Shown here piece by piece: positions 46,132 through 56,141 of a stretch of DNA of 64,000 nucleotides. Each line of letters starts with the position of its first letter. The stretch's first letter is position 1. This stretch comes from Pseudomonadota bacterium (GTDB lineage Bacteria; Pseudomonadota; Gammaproteobacteria; DASZBR01). The notes below the pieces were generated by a model. It had not been told where the DNA came from. It saw only the letters and a program-made list of their open reading frames with translations, and made no database searches. Both the position numbers and the translations under genes were made by a program. The stretch covers positions 1-64,000 of the forward strand of contig JAJYDF010000010.1 in the NCBI GenBank assembly GCA_021777765.1, in the 5' to 3' direction.

Positions 46132-46218
46132 CCTGATTATCGAATTGGTCGTCCAAGATAATTATATACCGTGCCTACAGAGAGAAATTTCGTTCTGATT
46201 GATAAGCGAAAACAATAA
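46132..46218 (+). pseudogene. Remnant of a second gltA 3' end
   Basis: The sequence aligns with the last 84 bases of gltA (43821-43904). It reads P-D-Y-R-I-G-R-P-R-[stop]-L-Y-T-V-P-T-E-R-N-F-V-L-I-D-K-R-K-Q and ends in TAA. By eye there are about 12 mismatches over 81 bases. Many are silent (GGC/GGT, AGA/CGT, ACT/ACC, TTT/TTC, GTG/GTT), so the copy diverged while still coding. Gln is replaced by TAA inside it. Weaker similarity continues into the 3' flank. It is not a working gene. Confidence 0.8.
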
Positions 46219-46309
46219 TCTCTTATTGATAGACATTCTATTCGGCCACAGGAAAACCTAAAAAGATCTTATACTCAGCTCTGTTGCCCAAAAAAATTTC
46301 TCGTAAGAA

Positions 46310-46978
46310 TTAATAAAAGTGTGGCGAAGGTATTGCAATACGATTAAATACATTTTCGTTTTGAATTGTGTAAAATTGTAATTCTACCCAATCGTTTGCC
46401 TTCCTCTCTTTCGGTAGATGTAATGCACAGTCTTGTAATATAAATGACAATGCCATGAAAGTTTTTCTTGGAATTTCTGTATGCGGATGTGTTAATCCAG
46501 CGATCAATGATTTATTCTCGACATATTCTTTGTGCGTACTATATTTATTGCGATAGTGTAAAACATCTTTACGATATTTATCAAAATCTTCCTCATTTAG
46601 GTTAGCTCTCTTAAGAAGCTCTTTTTTTAAGTTATCTTTATCTAATGCAATGCCAACTTGTTTAAGAGCAACAGAAATTGACTTACGCTTGATAAGCTTT
46701 AGATAATGTGAAGGTTCGCTATTTTCTGAACCAAATATTTTGCACCAATGCGAAATAATTAAATAGTAATAAGCATGAAGTGTATGCCCAGTACATTCTA
46801 ATTTAATTTGATTAGCTGCATAATTGACACGCTCTCCTACAAGTTGATTATAATACGAAATACACCTAAGCCCTTCTATTGACATTAAATAAATTTCCCT
46901 CAAAAAATCACCTTCATTTTCATGCAAATATATGAATACTTTTTGATCTTCGGCTTCCACTCTTAAATCAAATTTCAT
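46310..46978 (-). CDS. Uncharacterised 222-aa protein
   Basis: I recognise no family. The product begins with alternating strand-like sequence (M-K-F-D-L-R-V-E-A-E-D-Q-K-V-F-I-Y-L-H), then becomes helical and charged. It contains several aromatic and His positions (H-A-Y-Y-Y-L-I-I-S-H-W-C-K) and a D-V-L-H-Y-R-N-K-Y stretch. There is no signal peptide and no membrane segment. It lies beside the gltA remnant and the toxin-antitoxin pair, so it may belong to the same acquired segment. Confidence 0.55.
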   Translation of the reverse strand: MKFDLRVEAEDQKVFIYLHENEGDFLREIYLMSIEGLRCISYYNQLVGERVNYAANQIKLECTGHTLHAYYYLIISHWCKIFGSENSEPSHYLKLIKRKSISVALKQVGIALDKDNLKKELLKRANLNEEDFDKYRKDVLHYRNKYSTHKEYVENKSLIAGLTHPHTEIPRKTFMALSFILQDCALHLPKERKANDWVELQFYTIQNENVFNRIAIPSPHFY

Positions 46979-47169
46979 TATGAATTCTCCATCGCAATTA
47001 ATAATAAAAAACCATTTTTATATACTGCAATTAAACATCACTGTTAGATATCCAAATATTTACTAGGCTTCAGAGAGCTTACCATGTAGTAATGACATAA
47101 TAGCAATTTTGGCATATAATCTTACTTATTTTTCAATATCATAATAACCCTGTATTTGAGCGATATCCA

Positions 47170-50100
47170 ATGAAACAATATCCCGCCTCAATAAATAATA
47201 AATACGACAGATTAGGCATTTCTCGAAATGCAAGTACTGAAGAAATTAAAAAAGCATTTAGAAGATTGGCAATGCAATGGCATCCAGATAAATGTACTGA
47301 AGATAAAAAAATTGCTGAAGATAATTTTAAAGCGATATCGGAGGCTTATGAAATCTTATCGGATCCAGATAAACGCAGAGTATATGATAATGAATTACAA
47401 CAAAGCAGCTCACCGCAATTTCATGAAGATTATTTCCCCTACTCTGCTCAGCAAAATACATATCGTTCTGCTTCGCATAGCGCATCTACATCTAAAACTT
47501 CTTTATTCAGTGCAGTTAAATCAGGTGATATTTATATTGTGCAACAGGTTTTGGATAAGGGGATCGATCTAGAAGCTATTTTTCGTGACCAGCTTCCTGA
47601 TACAGACGCCTTAACATGGGCTTTCCGTAATAAATATTTTAACATTTCTTTAGCGCTTATTAATTTCATCGTCCGATTTGATATAAACAAAAAATTCCTT
47701 ACACAGTTATTCAATGATTTACAAAGCTCTATTAGCGATATTAGCGATGAACAACTCAATGAATTATTGACATTAATTTGTCCTCATTATGATCATGCCA
47801 ATCGATTCCATGCTGATGCTCAGAAATTACAAAATGCGTTAACAGAATTATTACAAAAATTTATTCAACAGCGCATGAATAAACGAACTCCATTATCATT
47901 TAAATTAATTGATTCAATAATTAACAGAGGCGCCAATTTATTTGAATGGTATATTGTCATGACTTTATTGCAATATGCTAGCGATGAAGAATTACGAAAT
48001 TTTGCACAATATTATGGCCCTCGAAGATTGATATTTTCTTTTATTCGCTGCGGCTCAAGAACTGGCATTGATAAAATAATATCTTTGGGATTTAGTTTGG
48101 CAAGATTAGATGAAGATAATGCGAATATTTTTGAGTCAGTCGCCATCGTCAAACAATTATTCCCGTATCATTTTGCACGGTATAACATACATGTTCCAAA
48201 TCATTTCTGGAACAATGAATATCAAATCATTACTATGCTGAAATCTGCTGGGATTACACCAAGCATTTATGATCTCATCAAATTAATTGAACTAAAAAAT
48301 CTTGAGCTAGTGAAAGAATATATTCTCAACAATTCTGAGATTCCATACAATTCTTATATTCAATTCTTTCACATGCTATTAAAAAATGCTCCGCATAACA
48401 TTTTTTATAAGAGGATAATTGATACCCTTTATTATAAACATATGTCATTGCCACTTAGCCATGATGATTCGGGCAATAATTTTTTACATAGTCTTGCATT
48501 GCGTACGGATGGCAATGCCAGTTCAATATTTACTTGTATGAAACAAATCCTTGATACATTTCACCATGAATTGGTCTCCGGATGTTTGAATGAACTTGCC
48601 AATGAAAAAAATAACGCTGGTCATCTCCCAGAGCAATTAACGACTGATACTACATTTATTCATCGTTTAGAGGACATGAAAAGATTTACCCATTCATCAC
48701 CGGGATCTATGTTGTTGATAGCGACGCTGCAAAATAATGCACTAGAAGTTAAACGTATTTTAAATAAATGTAAAAATTCGCTTGATATCTATTTAGACAA
48801 AAAAACTACTCACACACTGAATGGCCAACCTCACCAATTGACCGCATTAGAAATTGCAATTGCCAGTGGTTTTAATGAGGTTGCTGTTGAAATCTTTCAA
48901 GTTATACTTCCCTCGAAATATGGCTCATTAGAGAGAGTGGAACAAACATTAATATTTGCTGCAAATAATCAGTTTAATAAGATGTTTGTTATTTTATTAA
49001 ATCAATGTGCCGCGAGAATTAAAGAAATTTATCATGGGGATATTCTCGATTTTACCAGTCTATTAACTAAACTAGCCATTCTCTTTATACGAAAAGATCC
49101 TAATAATATTAATTATGAACTTATCAATGCATTACAAAAGCATGGCGCCAATATTTTTACTTGGGAAATCACATTAACTTTGCTTAAAAGTTGTAACAAT
49201 AAACAATTTATCGAATATGCAACTCATTTTGGTTCTAGCCGTTTAATACATGCCTATATGAAATATGGGATTATCAGCGGCATATATTGGTGTAAAAATT
49301 TAGGATTTAAACTGTTTAGTGAAGATGATGACCGACAATCGCCATTCACAGTATTAGCCAATTATCAAATCATTCCCGATCAATTAATGAATAAAGAAGG
49401 TTTTTTTAAAAATCGCTACGTAGATGCTAGCGCAACGCACGAAATAGTCGAAGCTACACCACGCGAATTATTAGCTTTATTAATTAAAGAAAATATACTA
49501 CCTACCTATTTTTATATTTATAATGCGATATTTGCACAGAATGGCTTAATGTTTGGCCTTTATATCGACTGCATTAAACAAAAAATCATTATTGATTTAA
49601 ATGAGGGTCAATATATAAATCTATTTCATACTTTTTTACGGCAGGGAATCAACGTACAAAATCCAACGATAGTATTACAAAATATATTAAGTCTCGCAGA
49701 AAACATTGTGTTAAGCGTGGACAATGAAGGTAATAATTGTTTGCATACTATCTTAAGCGGTGATTTAACGGCAAAAATTAAATTATTGGAGGCAATCGAA
49801 ACATATATCAGAAATAATTCGCAACATACACACAGCGCCAATGGCATTTTATTGCGATTAGTTAATAGCGCTAATCGTACTGGTAAAACACCTGAACAAT
49901 TAACAGAGAATCCATTGCTACTGTCGAAATTGAAAGAATGGCAAAAATTAGATGGCACTAAAAATAATAGTGCAAGTCATTTGAATATGACCGCAACAAA
50001 TGCATTCCCAGCCGTTGCTCCAACACTAGCGCAAGCACCAGCTCCAGTGGATGTACAATTACCGGTAATGAATGGCATAATTATTACGCCCGATTCTTCA

Positions 50101-50358
50101 GACGATGAAAGACTACCACCGCCTATATTATTTAATAATGACATTACATTTTTTAAAAAACCATCTTCACGTTCACGAAGCAATGCCAATCTTAAAAAAC
50201 ATTTATTAAATTCGGATGAAGAGATATCAAGCAAAAGAGAATCAAAAAAAAGAGATCTGGCTAAGATAATGTTTTTAATGCAACTACCGTCAAAAGAAAA
50301 TCCAGATAATTACATCAATAATGAACAAATTAATTTTTTAAAACGTCCATGGAAATAA
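47170..50358 (+). CDS. Large J-domain protein with two related helical halves
   Basis: A 1062-aa protein. Residues 10-78 are a J-domain with the key H-P-D at 38-40 (A-M-Q-W-H-P-D-K-C) and the closing [14 protein letters not shown], so it should stimulate an Hsp70. From about 115 the protein has ankyrin-like helix pairs and falls into two related halves about 400-420 residues apart. G-A-N-L-F-E-W (about 255) matches G-A-N-I-F-T-W (about 659), and H-L-P-E-Q-L-T (about 482) matches K-T-P-E-Q-L-T (about 903). The tail (from about 950) is Ala/Pro-rich, then Ser/Lys-rich. There is no Gly/Phe linker or zinc centre, so this is not DnaJ itself. An effector that recruits host or bacterial Hsp70 is a reasonable inference. 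Confidence 0.75.
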   Translation: MKQYPASINNKYDRLGISRNASTEEIKKAFRRLAMQWHPDKCTEDKKIAEDNFKAISEAYEILSDPDKRRVYDNELQQSSSPQFHEDYFPYSAQQNTYRSASHSASTSKTSLFSAVKSGDIYIVQQVLDKGIDLEAIFRDQLPDTDALTWAFRNKYFNISLALINFIVRFDINKKFLTQLFNDLQSSISDISDEQLNELLTLICPHYDHANRFHADAQKLQNALTELLQKFIQQRMNKRTPLSFKLIDSIINRGANLFEWYIVMTLLQYASDEELRNFAQYYGPRRLIFSFIRCGSRTGIDKIISLGFSLARLDEDNANIFESVAIVKQLFPYHFARYNIHVPNHFWNNEYQIITMLKSAGITPSIYDLIKLIELKNLELVKEYILNNSEIPYNSYIQFFHMLLKNAPHNIFYKRIIDTLYYKHMSLPLSHDDSGNNFLHSLALRTDGNASSIFTCMKQILDTFHHELVSGCLNELANEKNNAGHLPEQLTTDTTFIHRLEDMKRFTHSSPGSMLLIATLQNNALEVKRILNKCKNSLDIYLDKKTTHTLNGQPHQLTALEIAIASGFNEVAVEIFQVILPSKYGSLERVEQTLIFAANNQFNKMFVILLNQCAARIKEIYHGDILDFTSLLTKLAILFIRKDPNNINYELINALQKHGANIFTWEITLTLLKSCNNKQFIEYATHFGSSRLIHAYMKYGIISGIYWCKNLGFKLFSEDDDRQSPFTVLANYQIIPDQLMNKEGFFKNRYVDASATHEIVEATPRELLALLIKENILPTYFYIYNAIFAQNGLMFGLYIDCIKQKIIIDLNEGQYINLFHTFLRQGINVQNPTIVLQNILSLAENIVLSVDNEGNNCLHTILSGDLTAKIKLLEAIETYIRNNSQHTHSANGILLRLVNSANRTGKTPEQLTENPLLLSKLKEWQKLDGTKNNSASHLNMTATNAFPAVAPTLAQAPAPVDVQLPVMNGIIITPDSSDDERLPPPILFNNDITFFKKPSSRSRSNANLKKHLLNSDEEISSKRESKKRDLAKIMFLMQLPSKENPDNYINNEQINFLKRPWK

Positions 50359-50375
50359 ATTTAGCATTTTAATCA

Positions 50376-50798
50376 TTACAATCTCTTAATCAAATAACAA
50401 CCAATTAAATTATTACCATGCTCTAAACGCTCATATTCAATTTTAAAACCCATCTGTTGATACCACTCACACACTGGCCAATCTTTTAAAGTAAATACAG
50501 TAACTGCTTTACATCCTTTTTGTTTAGCCCACTGCTCTGCTTTTGCCACCAATGCTTTGCCATAACCTTGTTTGCGATATTTTTCATCTACCCATAATCC
50601 GCCTATTTCTGCTGGGCCGAAATTATCAAAACCTGAAATAGCCGCGATGATTTTTTTATTTTCATCATAGGCTGCATAAAAATATCCGCCGGTGCCAGAT
50701 AAGCCGCGTTGTGCTGCATAATGATTAATTCCTTCAATAATTGCGCCGTGATCGTTTTCGGTTGGGTTTTCTATGGATATGATTTGGTTGATTGTCAT
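50376..50798 (-). CDS. GNAT-family N-acetyltransferase
   Basis: A compact 140-aa GNAT enzyme. Acetyl-CoA binding is shown by V-D-E-K-Y-R-K-Q-G-Y-G-K-A-L-V. The late motif is K-A-V-T-V-F-T-L-K-D-W-P-V-C-E-W-Y-Q-Q-M-G-F. G-G-L-W-V-D precedes the CoA loop, as in the small-molecule and peptide acetyltransferases. The substrate cannot be told. It converges on the J-domain gene (17 bases between stops), and a CCCTCTCCCT hairpin lies upstream of its start. Confidence 0.85.
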   Translation of the reverse strand: MTINQIISIENPTENDHGAIIEGINHYAAQRGLSGTGGYFYAAYDENKKIIAAISGFDNFGPAEIGGLWVDEKYRKQGYGKALVAKAEQWAKQKGCKAVTVFTLKDWPVCEWYQQMGFKIEYERLEHGNNLIGCYLIKRL

Positions 50799-50840
50799 TT
50801 CATGCGACCTTTAAATCTCAAGTAAAATCCCTCACCCTAG

Positions 50841-50862
50841 CCCTCTCCCTAAAGGGAGAGGG
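50841..50862. repeat. CCCTCTCCCT hairpin
   Basis: A perfect 10-bp inverted repeat with a 2-base AA centre, preceded by CCCTCACCCTAG. This is the widespread REP-like form seen in many gammaproteobacteria. It lies between the 262-aa gene and the GNAT gene, both on the minus strand, and may end the upstream transcript. Confidence 0.6.
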
Positions 50863-50910
50863 AATATATGAGTTAATAGGTGGTAATTATTTCATATTAA
50901 AAAAAACAAT

Positions 50911-51699
50911 TTAAAACCAAGAACAACAACTGCGATTTTTAACAGGTGCATGACCATTTTCTTTAGGAGATTTAATAGAATTTGTATCATTTTGAAGTAA
51001 CCGCGAAGTTTCATCAACAGGCGCTGGTGGTCTCGGAGACCCATTATCAGCATCGAGTGAAGTACTGAGATCGGTTTTTTTCTCATTGGGGTTAACACCA
51101 AATAGACCAACAGGTTTTGCCAGTTCAGCTAAGCTCATATATTGTCCTGCCGTTAGATCAATATTTTTTAAGGCGCATAATTTTTTAATATCAAATCTTT
51201 TATTTATTTCATCATATGCAGTCAAAATTGCACTTGCATCAATTACTTTAGATTCTTTCGCCTCTTGAGATTGTTTAGCTTGTATTAAATAATCGATAAT
51301 ACTGCATTGATTTGAATTTTTCGCATGGCAATCACACCCAATAATAATCATATCCAATAAAATGGCCGCCCATTTCGCTTTTAATTTCGCTTCAATCTGC
51401 GTATCTTTTGCGATCAAAAAACTAGCCACTAAATTCGGAATAGAACCAGTAAAATAATTAATTTTAACAGGATTATTTAAAGCCCTTATGGCGTTTTGTA
51501 ATCGTGCTTTTGTAACTATTTCATCACCATTATTAGATGCTGAACCAACCCACTTAAGGTAATTAAATTCAATATTTTCTTTAAATTTTCTTTGTATAAC
51601 ACCATGAGCCTCTGCCAATGCATTTTTGATATGAGAGCTCACGTCTTCAATATTTTTTTCTTTAACAGCTGCATACAAAGCAATACTATTAATTGTCAT
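50911..51699 (-). CDS. Uncharacterised 262-aa protein ending in a CaaX-like motif
   Basis: I recognise no domain. The first 190 residues look alpha-helical and charged. The last 60 are disordered and Ser/Asp/Pro-rich, and the protein ends N-R-S-C-C-S-W-F. The last four residues, C-S-W-F, fit the C-a-a-X form loosely, with basic residues before it and a second cysteine beside it. Bacteria do not prenylate proteins, but effectors delivered into eukaryotic cells (for example Legionella AnkB) can use the host machinery. No signal peptide or membrane segment is present. The function is unknown. Confidence 0.55.
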   Translation of the reverse strand: MTINSIALYAAVKEKNIEDVSSHIKNALAEAHGVIQRKFKENIEFNYLKWVGSASNNGDEIVTKARLQNAIRALNNPVKINYFTGSIPNLVASFLIAKDTQIEAKLKAKWAAILLDMIIIGCDCHAKNSNQCSIIDYLIQAKQSQEAKESKVIDASAILTAYDEINKRFDIKKLCALKNIDLTAGQYMSLAELAKPVGLFGVNPNEKKTDLSTSLDADNGSPRPPAPVDETSRLLQNDTNSIKSPKENGHAPVKNRSCCSWF

Positions 51700-51801
51700 G
51701 GTGGATAATCTCCTACATTTTAGTATTAATTTAATGTTTATTTTGATTATATCAATAATTGTTATGCCATTTTAAAATGTAAAACTCCATGTTGACATTG
51801 A

Positions 51802-53160
51802 TTAATGTCGCTCTATGCACAATCCTTTGAGCACATTTAAAGCTTGTGCCAATTGATAATCTTGACTTGCTAATAATTCTTCACTCATTAATGTGGTATT
51901 CGGTAAATTTTGATCGTCGCTTTTAGCATTTGCATTCGCATTTGCTAAATGATTCATTAAATTAGATTCTCTGAAAAAATTTAATAACGATTGATCGCTT
52001 TGGCTAGGCGCTGTTACTTTTAAATTATCTATCACCACATCAGGAACAATACCTTGTGCCTGAATAGAACGACCCGCAGGGGTATAATATAAAGCAGTCG
52101 TTAATTTTATTGCACTTGTATCAGATAACGGCATAACGGTTTGTACCGATCCTTTACCAAATGTTTGCGTACCTAAAATAATTGCGCGGTGATAATCTTG
52201 CAAAGCGCCCGCAACAATTTCTGCACCTGAAGCAGAACCACCATTAACAATAACTACCATCGGCGCATTTTCTAATTTATCCATGCCATCTGCTTTTGCA
52301 CTAAATAATGTATTTGCAGCACGACCTTTAGTATAAACAATTAAACTGTCATATTTTAAATGGGGCGCATCTAAAAAGGTATTTGTCACTGCAATGGCTG
52401 ATTGTAATAACCCACCAGGATTATTCCTTAAATCCAATACCACTCCTTTTAATTGACCTTTATTTGATGTTTGTAATTGACTAATAGCTTGTAATAATTC
52501 CGTTTCTGTTACTTCATCAAAACTACTGATGCGAATATAACCATAACCCGGTTCAATCATTTTACTTTTTACACTCTGAACGTGAATATCATCGCGTTTT
52601 AATTTAAATATGAGTGGCTGTTCCGATCCGTCGCGAATAACAGTAACAGATAATTCAGTGCCTTTTGCACCACGCATCATTTTAATGGCATCACGAAAAG
52701 CTAAATTCATTACTGGCGTAGTATTAATTAAAACAATCATATCGCCAGGTAAAATGCCTGCTTTTTGTGCTGGGGTATCATCAATAGGTGTAACAACTTT
52801 TAAATAACCATTTTCCGGTGTCACTTCTAAGCCAACGCCATAAAATTCACCGGTAGTTATATCATGTAAATCGGATAAATCTTGTGCATCTAAATAATTT
52901 GAATGCGGATCAAGCCCATTTATCATGCCGCGTAATGCATCTGTATATAATTCATTATCACTTAACGGTTTATAATAATAATCTTTTACCATTTTAATTG
53001 CGGTTTGGAGTGTATCTAAATTAACAGTATTATTTTGTGCTTGTTGATTATTTGCTGAGGGATTGTCGACTTGCGCAAAAATTTTACCCGCCAAGAGAAC
53101 AATAAACATCAACAATACATAAAAAATCCATGAAAAAGTATTTCGTTTAGGCTGTGTCAT
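51802..53160 (-). CDS. ctpA: Carboxyl-terminal processing protease (S41 family)
   Basis: CtpA is a periplasmic serine protease that trims or degrades envelope proteins and cell-wall hydrolases. The N-terminus has a hydrophobic signal or anchor (about residues 11-29). A PDZ domain covers about 95-185 (Y-G-V-G-L-E-V-T-P and I-L-P-G-D-M-I-V-L-I-N). The catalytic Ser-Lys dyad is in N-G-G-S-A-S-G-A-E and T-F-G-K-G-S-V-Q. The 452-aa length is typical. It lies 101 bases downstream of gpmI on the same strand. In many relatives an envC-type gene sits between the two; here it is absent. Confidence 0.93.
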   Translation of the reverse strand: MTQPKRNTFSWIFYVLLMFIVLLAGKIFAQVDNPSANNQQAQNNTVNLDTLQTAIKMVKDYYYKPLSDNELYTDALRGMINGLDPHSNYLDAQDLSDLHDITTGEFYGVGLEVTPENGYLKVVTPIDDTPAQKAGILPGDMIVLINTTPVMNLAFRDAIKMMRGAKGTELSVTVIRDGSEQPLIFKLKRDDIHVQSVKSKMIEPGYGYIRISSFDEVTETELLQAISQLQTSNKGQLKGVVLDLRNNPGGLLQSAIAVTNTFLDAPHLKYDSLIVYTKGRAANTLFSAKADGMDKLENAPMVVIVNGGSASGAEIVAGALQDYHRAIILGTQTFGKGSVQTVMPLSDTSAIKLTTALYYTPAGRSIQAQGIVPDVVIDNLKVTAPSQSDQSLLNFFRESNLMNHLANANANAKSDDQNLPNTTLMSEELLASQDYQLAQALNVLKGLCIERH

Positions 53161-53261
53161 CTAGTTTCCCAAAAATAATTAAAATTTCCTTCTCCCAGAG
53201 GGGAAATGTACTTATCGGCACCTACTCTGCAAGCAAGAGCAGGATAAAAAAATGAATGAAT

Positions 53262-54803
53262 TTATTGCAGAACAAATAAGCTTTTCCCAGTCATTTCTTT
53301 AGGCTGTGGCAAACCCATACAATACAAAATTGTAGGTGCAATATCCGACAAAGTGCCGCCCAAGCCTGCTACTTTAGCTGGTCGACCTATATAAATGCAA
53401 GGCACGAGTTCATTTGTATGCGCTGTATGGGGTTGATTGGTACGCTCATCAAACATACATTCGGCATTGCCATGATCCGCTGTAATAATGACTTCACTAC
53501 CCACTTCTTGAACTGCTTGCATGATTTTTCCCAAGGAATTATCTATCGTTTCGATAGCTTGCACAGTCGCATCGAAATTCCCAGTGTGTCCAACCATATC
53601 AGGATTAGCATAATTGCAAATAATTAATGCATATTTTTTACTAAGGATTGCTTCAACCAATTTATCGGTTAATTCAGGCGCACTCATTGCTGGATGTAAA
53701 TCATAAGTAGCGACTTTTGAGGAAGGAATTAAAATACGATCTTCTCCCGGATAGGCTTTTTCAATTCCACCATTGAAGAAAAATGTCACATGGGCATATT
53801 TTTCTGTTTCAGCAATACGTAATTGTTTTAAACCACATTCAGAAATATATTCTCCTAATACATGTGTTAATTTTTCAGGTGGATATGCAATTTGCGTTTC
53901 TATATCAACTGCGTATTGTGTCAAAGAAACAAATTCTGCTATTTTTGGCCATGTTTTTCTGGTAAACCCTTGAAATTGAGGTTCGGTAAATGCTCGCGTT
54001 AATTGTCTTGCACGATCAGCGCGGTAATTCATAAAAATCACCACATCATCATCTTTAATCGTAATAGGTGTTTCATGGATTAAATGAATAGCCGTTGGTT
54101 TTACAAATTCATCTGTTTCTCCACGTTGATACGCTTGCGATAATGCTTCTACTGCCGATTGTGCATGATACTCAGTGGTTCCTGCAGTCAATAAATCATA
54201 AGCCAGTTGTGTACGATCCCAACGTTTATCACGATCCATTGCATAATATCGACCAGAAATAGAGGCAATCTTTCCTTTTCCATATTCATTACATAAATCA
54301 GTTAATCTATTTAATGAAGGAAGTGCGCTTTGCGGTGGTGTATCGCGGCCGTCTAAAAAAGCATGCAAATAAATATGCTGTGTGCCTCGTTCTACCGCCA
54401 ATTTAAACATTGCAAAAATATGTTGTTCATGACTATGTACACCACCAGGAGATAATAATCCCATAATATGTATTGTTTTATGGGTATTTATTGCTTTTTG
54501 TACGGCGGAAATTAATACAGGATTTTTAATAAATTCACCGTCATTTATTGCCTTATCGATACGTGTAAAATCTTGACGCACAATTCTGCCGGCACCCATA
54601 TTAAGATGGCCCACTTCAGAATTACCCATTTGACCATCGGGTAATCCCACAGCATTACCTGATCCATCAATTAATGTGTGTGGATAGGTTTGCCAGATTT
54701 TGTCCCAATGTGGTTTTTTTGCAGCACTAATTGCATTATATTTTTCTGATTCACGATAGCCCCAGCCATCAAGAATAATTAACACCATAGGAGTGGTTGG
54801 CAT
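53262..54803 (-). CDS. gpmI: 2,3-bisphosphoglycerate-independent phosphoglycerate mutase
   Basis: GpmI interconverts 3- and 2-phosphoglycerate in glycolysis and gluconeogenesis using two Mn ions and a phosphoserine intermediate. The start [12 protein letters not shown] carries metal ligands, and the catalytic Ser is in [19 protein letters not shown] and the C-terminal T-A-D-H-G-N-A-E and H-T-A-H-T-N motifs are present. The 513-aa length is standard. Confidence 0.97.
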   Translation of the reverse strand: MPTTPMVLIILDGWGYRESEKYNAISAAKKPHWDKIWQTYPHTLIDGSGNAVGLPDGQMGNSEVGHLNMGAGRIVRQDFTRIDKAINDGEFIKNPVLISAVQKAINTHKTIHIMGLLSPGGVHSHEQHIFAMFKLAVERGTQHIYLHAFLDGRDTPPQSALPSLNRLTDLCNEYGKGKIASISGRYYAMDRDKRWDRTQLAYDLLTAGTTEYHAQSAVEALSQAYQRGETDEFVKPTAIHLIHETPITIKDDDVVIFMNYRADRARQLTRAFTEPQFQGFTRKTWPKIAEFVSLTQYAVDIETQIAYPPEKLTHVLGEYISECGLKQLRIAETEKYAHVTFFFNGGIEKAYPGEDRILIPSSKVATYDLHPAMSAPELTDKLVEAILSKKYALIICNYANPDMVGHTGNFDATVQAIETIDNSLGKIMQAVQEVGSEVIITADHGNAECMFDERTNQPHTAHTNELVPCIYIGRPAKVAGLGGTLSDIAPTILYCMGLPQPKEMTGKSLFVLQ

Positions 54804-54861
54804 ACAAATTTCCCATTAGAATAAAACAAAACTGTAATTATACGCAGATGTTATTAATTAG

Positions 54862-56031
54862 CTAGGGGATATGCGGTTCCCATATTTTTTCTAATGATTT
54901 TTGCTGGGGATGGTATTTATAAACAATAATACCGCTGTTATCTGCCCGCCCCATTACTAAAATATTTGCAGCAGGTGCGGTATCAATAGATTCATTACGT
55001 AAAAAATGATTTACTGATGGCCAGGTATTATTACCTAAATAAATATATTGGATCGGATGAGGGTTTGATACGGTATAAAGAACCGCATAATTAAATGAGC
55101 GATAATTAAACCTTAAATAATCATTGTTATTATCAATAAATTTAAGGGTTTGTATCGCGTTGATATGATTTTTTAAAAGCGGATCATTAATATCTTGCGG
55201 AATATCTAACCAAGTATTGGATACACTAAAATATTTTTTACCAGTATGCGCATTCCATACAAATAAAAATTCATTTTCATCACCGCTAATGACATAATTA
55301 TTATCTGGACTTATCGTTGCATAAGTTTTGACTTCATTACCAGGTAATTTAAATAAGGGTTTACCAGTGTTAATATTCCAAATAACGACACCATCTAATA
55401 AAGATGCATCAATGGTCCCGACATTGTATTTCTGTGCTGCAGCCATTTTAGTATTTATTGCTTTCGCTAACGGCACTAGATCATAAGCGCGTTCTGCATC
55501 ACCTGATGTCACCAAAAAATGATTATTATTCGAGATCACTAAATTCAATAATTTGCCACTACTCAATAATCCATTGATATCATAAGCAGATTTAATTTTT
55601 TTTTGATTTGCTCCTATTCCTTGATATAAATTCCACTGTTGATCGGAAGCAAAATAATTCTTTAAATTGGAAGACATGACTTGGCCATAGACAGGAAAAT
55701 GATTTTGAAATTGCAATAATGTTTTGCCATCAATATTTTGCACATGAACGACATTATTAATATCTTGCCACATAAAAGAGTGCGTGTGTTTGATAAAATA
55801 GGCGCTATATATATTCGCATGTGAGGCAATAATTTTTTTAGTATGCGCTTTGATATCCCAAAGAATTAATTCACCATCCAAATGCGAACTGATTGCATAA
55901 TATCCATCTGACGAGATGCTTATCATCATTACAAGGGCATCAGATTGAACATTAGCAAAACTTGTAATAGAAATTATTTGAAATGTGATAAATAGAAATA
56001 AGTTTATTATTTTATTAAATTTGATATTCAT
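54862..56031 (-). CDS. Secreted beta-propeller (WD40-like) protein
   Basis: A 389-aa protein with an N-terminal signal peptide (hydrophobic to about residue 24, cut near T-S-F-A). Several WD40-type blades follow: G-Y-Y-A-I-S-S-H-L-D-G-E-L-I-L-W-D-I, L-D-G-V-V-I-W-N-I-N-T-G-K and Y-V-I-S-G-D-E-N-E-F-L-F-V-W-N-A. This predicts a propeller exposed to the periplasm or outside. No catalytic residues are visible. It follows gpmI by 58 bases on the same strand but has no evident metabolic link. Confidence 0.7.
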   Translation of the reverse strand: MNIKFNKIINLFLFITFQIISITSFANVQSDALVMMISISSDGYYAISSHLDGELILWDIKAHTKKIIASHANIYSAYFIKHTHSFMWQDINNVVHVQNIDGKTLLQFQNHFPVYGQVMSSNLKNYFASDQQWNLYQGIGANQKKIKSAYDINGLLSSGKLLNLVISNNNHFLVTSGDAERAYDLVPLAKAINTKMAAAQKYNVGTIDASLLDGVVIWNINTGKPLFKLPGNEVKTYATISPDNNYVISGDENEFLFVWNAHTGKKYFSVSNTWLDIPQDINDPLLKNHINAIQTLKFIDNNNDYLRFNYRSFNYAVLYTVSNPHPIQYIYLGNNTWPSVNHFLRNESIDTAPAANILVMGRADNSGIIVYKYHPQQKSLEKIWEPHIP

Positions 56032-56052
56032 TTTTTGTCATTATTCACTTTT

Positions 56053-56110
56053 GTCATTCCCGCCGGCATGAAAAAATAGCGGACATGCTTAAGCATCAAG
56101 CGGGAATGAC
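56053..56110. repeat. GTCATTCCCGC-type dispersed repeat, copy 4
   Basis: The most complete copy: GTCATTCCCGCC at one end and GGCGGGAATGAC-like (AGCGGGAATGAC) at the other, 58 bases long. It shares the internal TAGCGGACAT with the unit at 1697-1757 read in reverse. It fills most of the gap between two minus-strand genes. Confidence 0.65.
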
Positions 56111-56141
56111 AACATCTAATTTTTAACATTTATTTAACTAT

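Noticed and set aside
43821..46218. Simple recent tandem duplication of the gltA end
   Set aside because: The copies differ at many silent sites, including AGA versus CGT, which a recent duplication would not show.
53160..53262. A missing envC gene between gpmI and ctpA as a deletion scar
   Set aside because: The gap is short and shows no envC remnant. The gene may be elsewhere, and the order varies among relatives.
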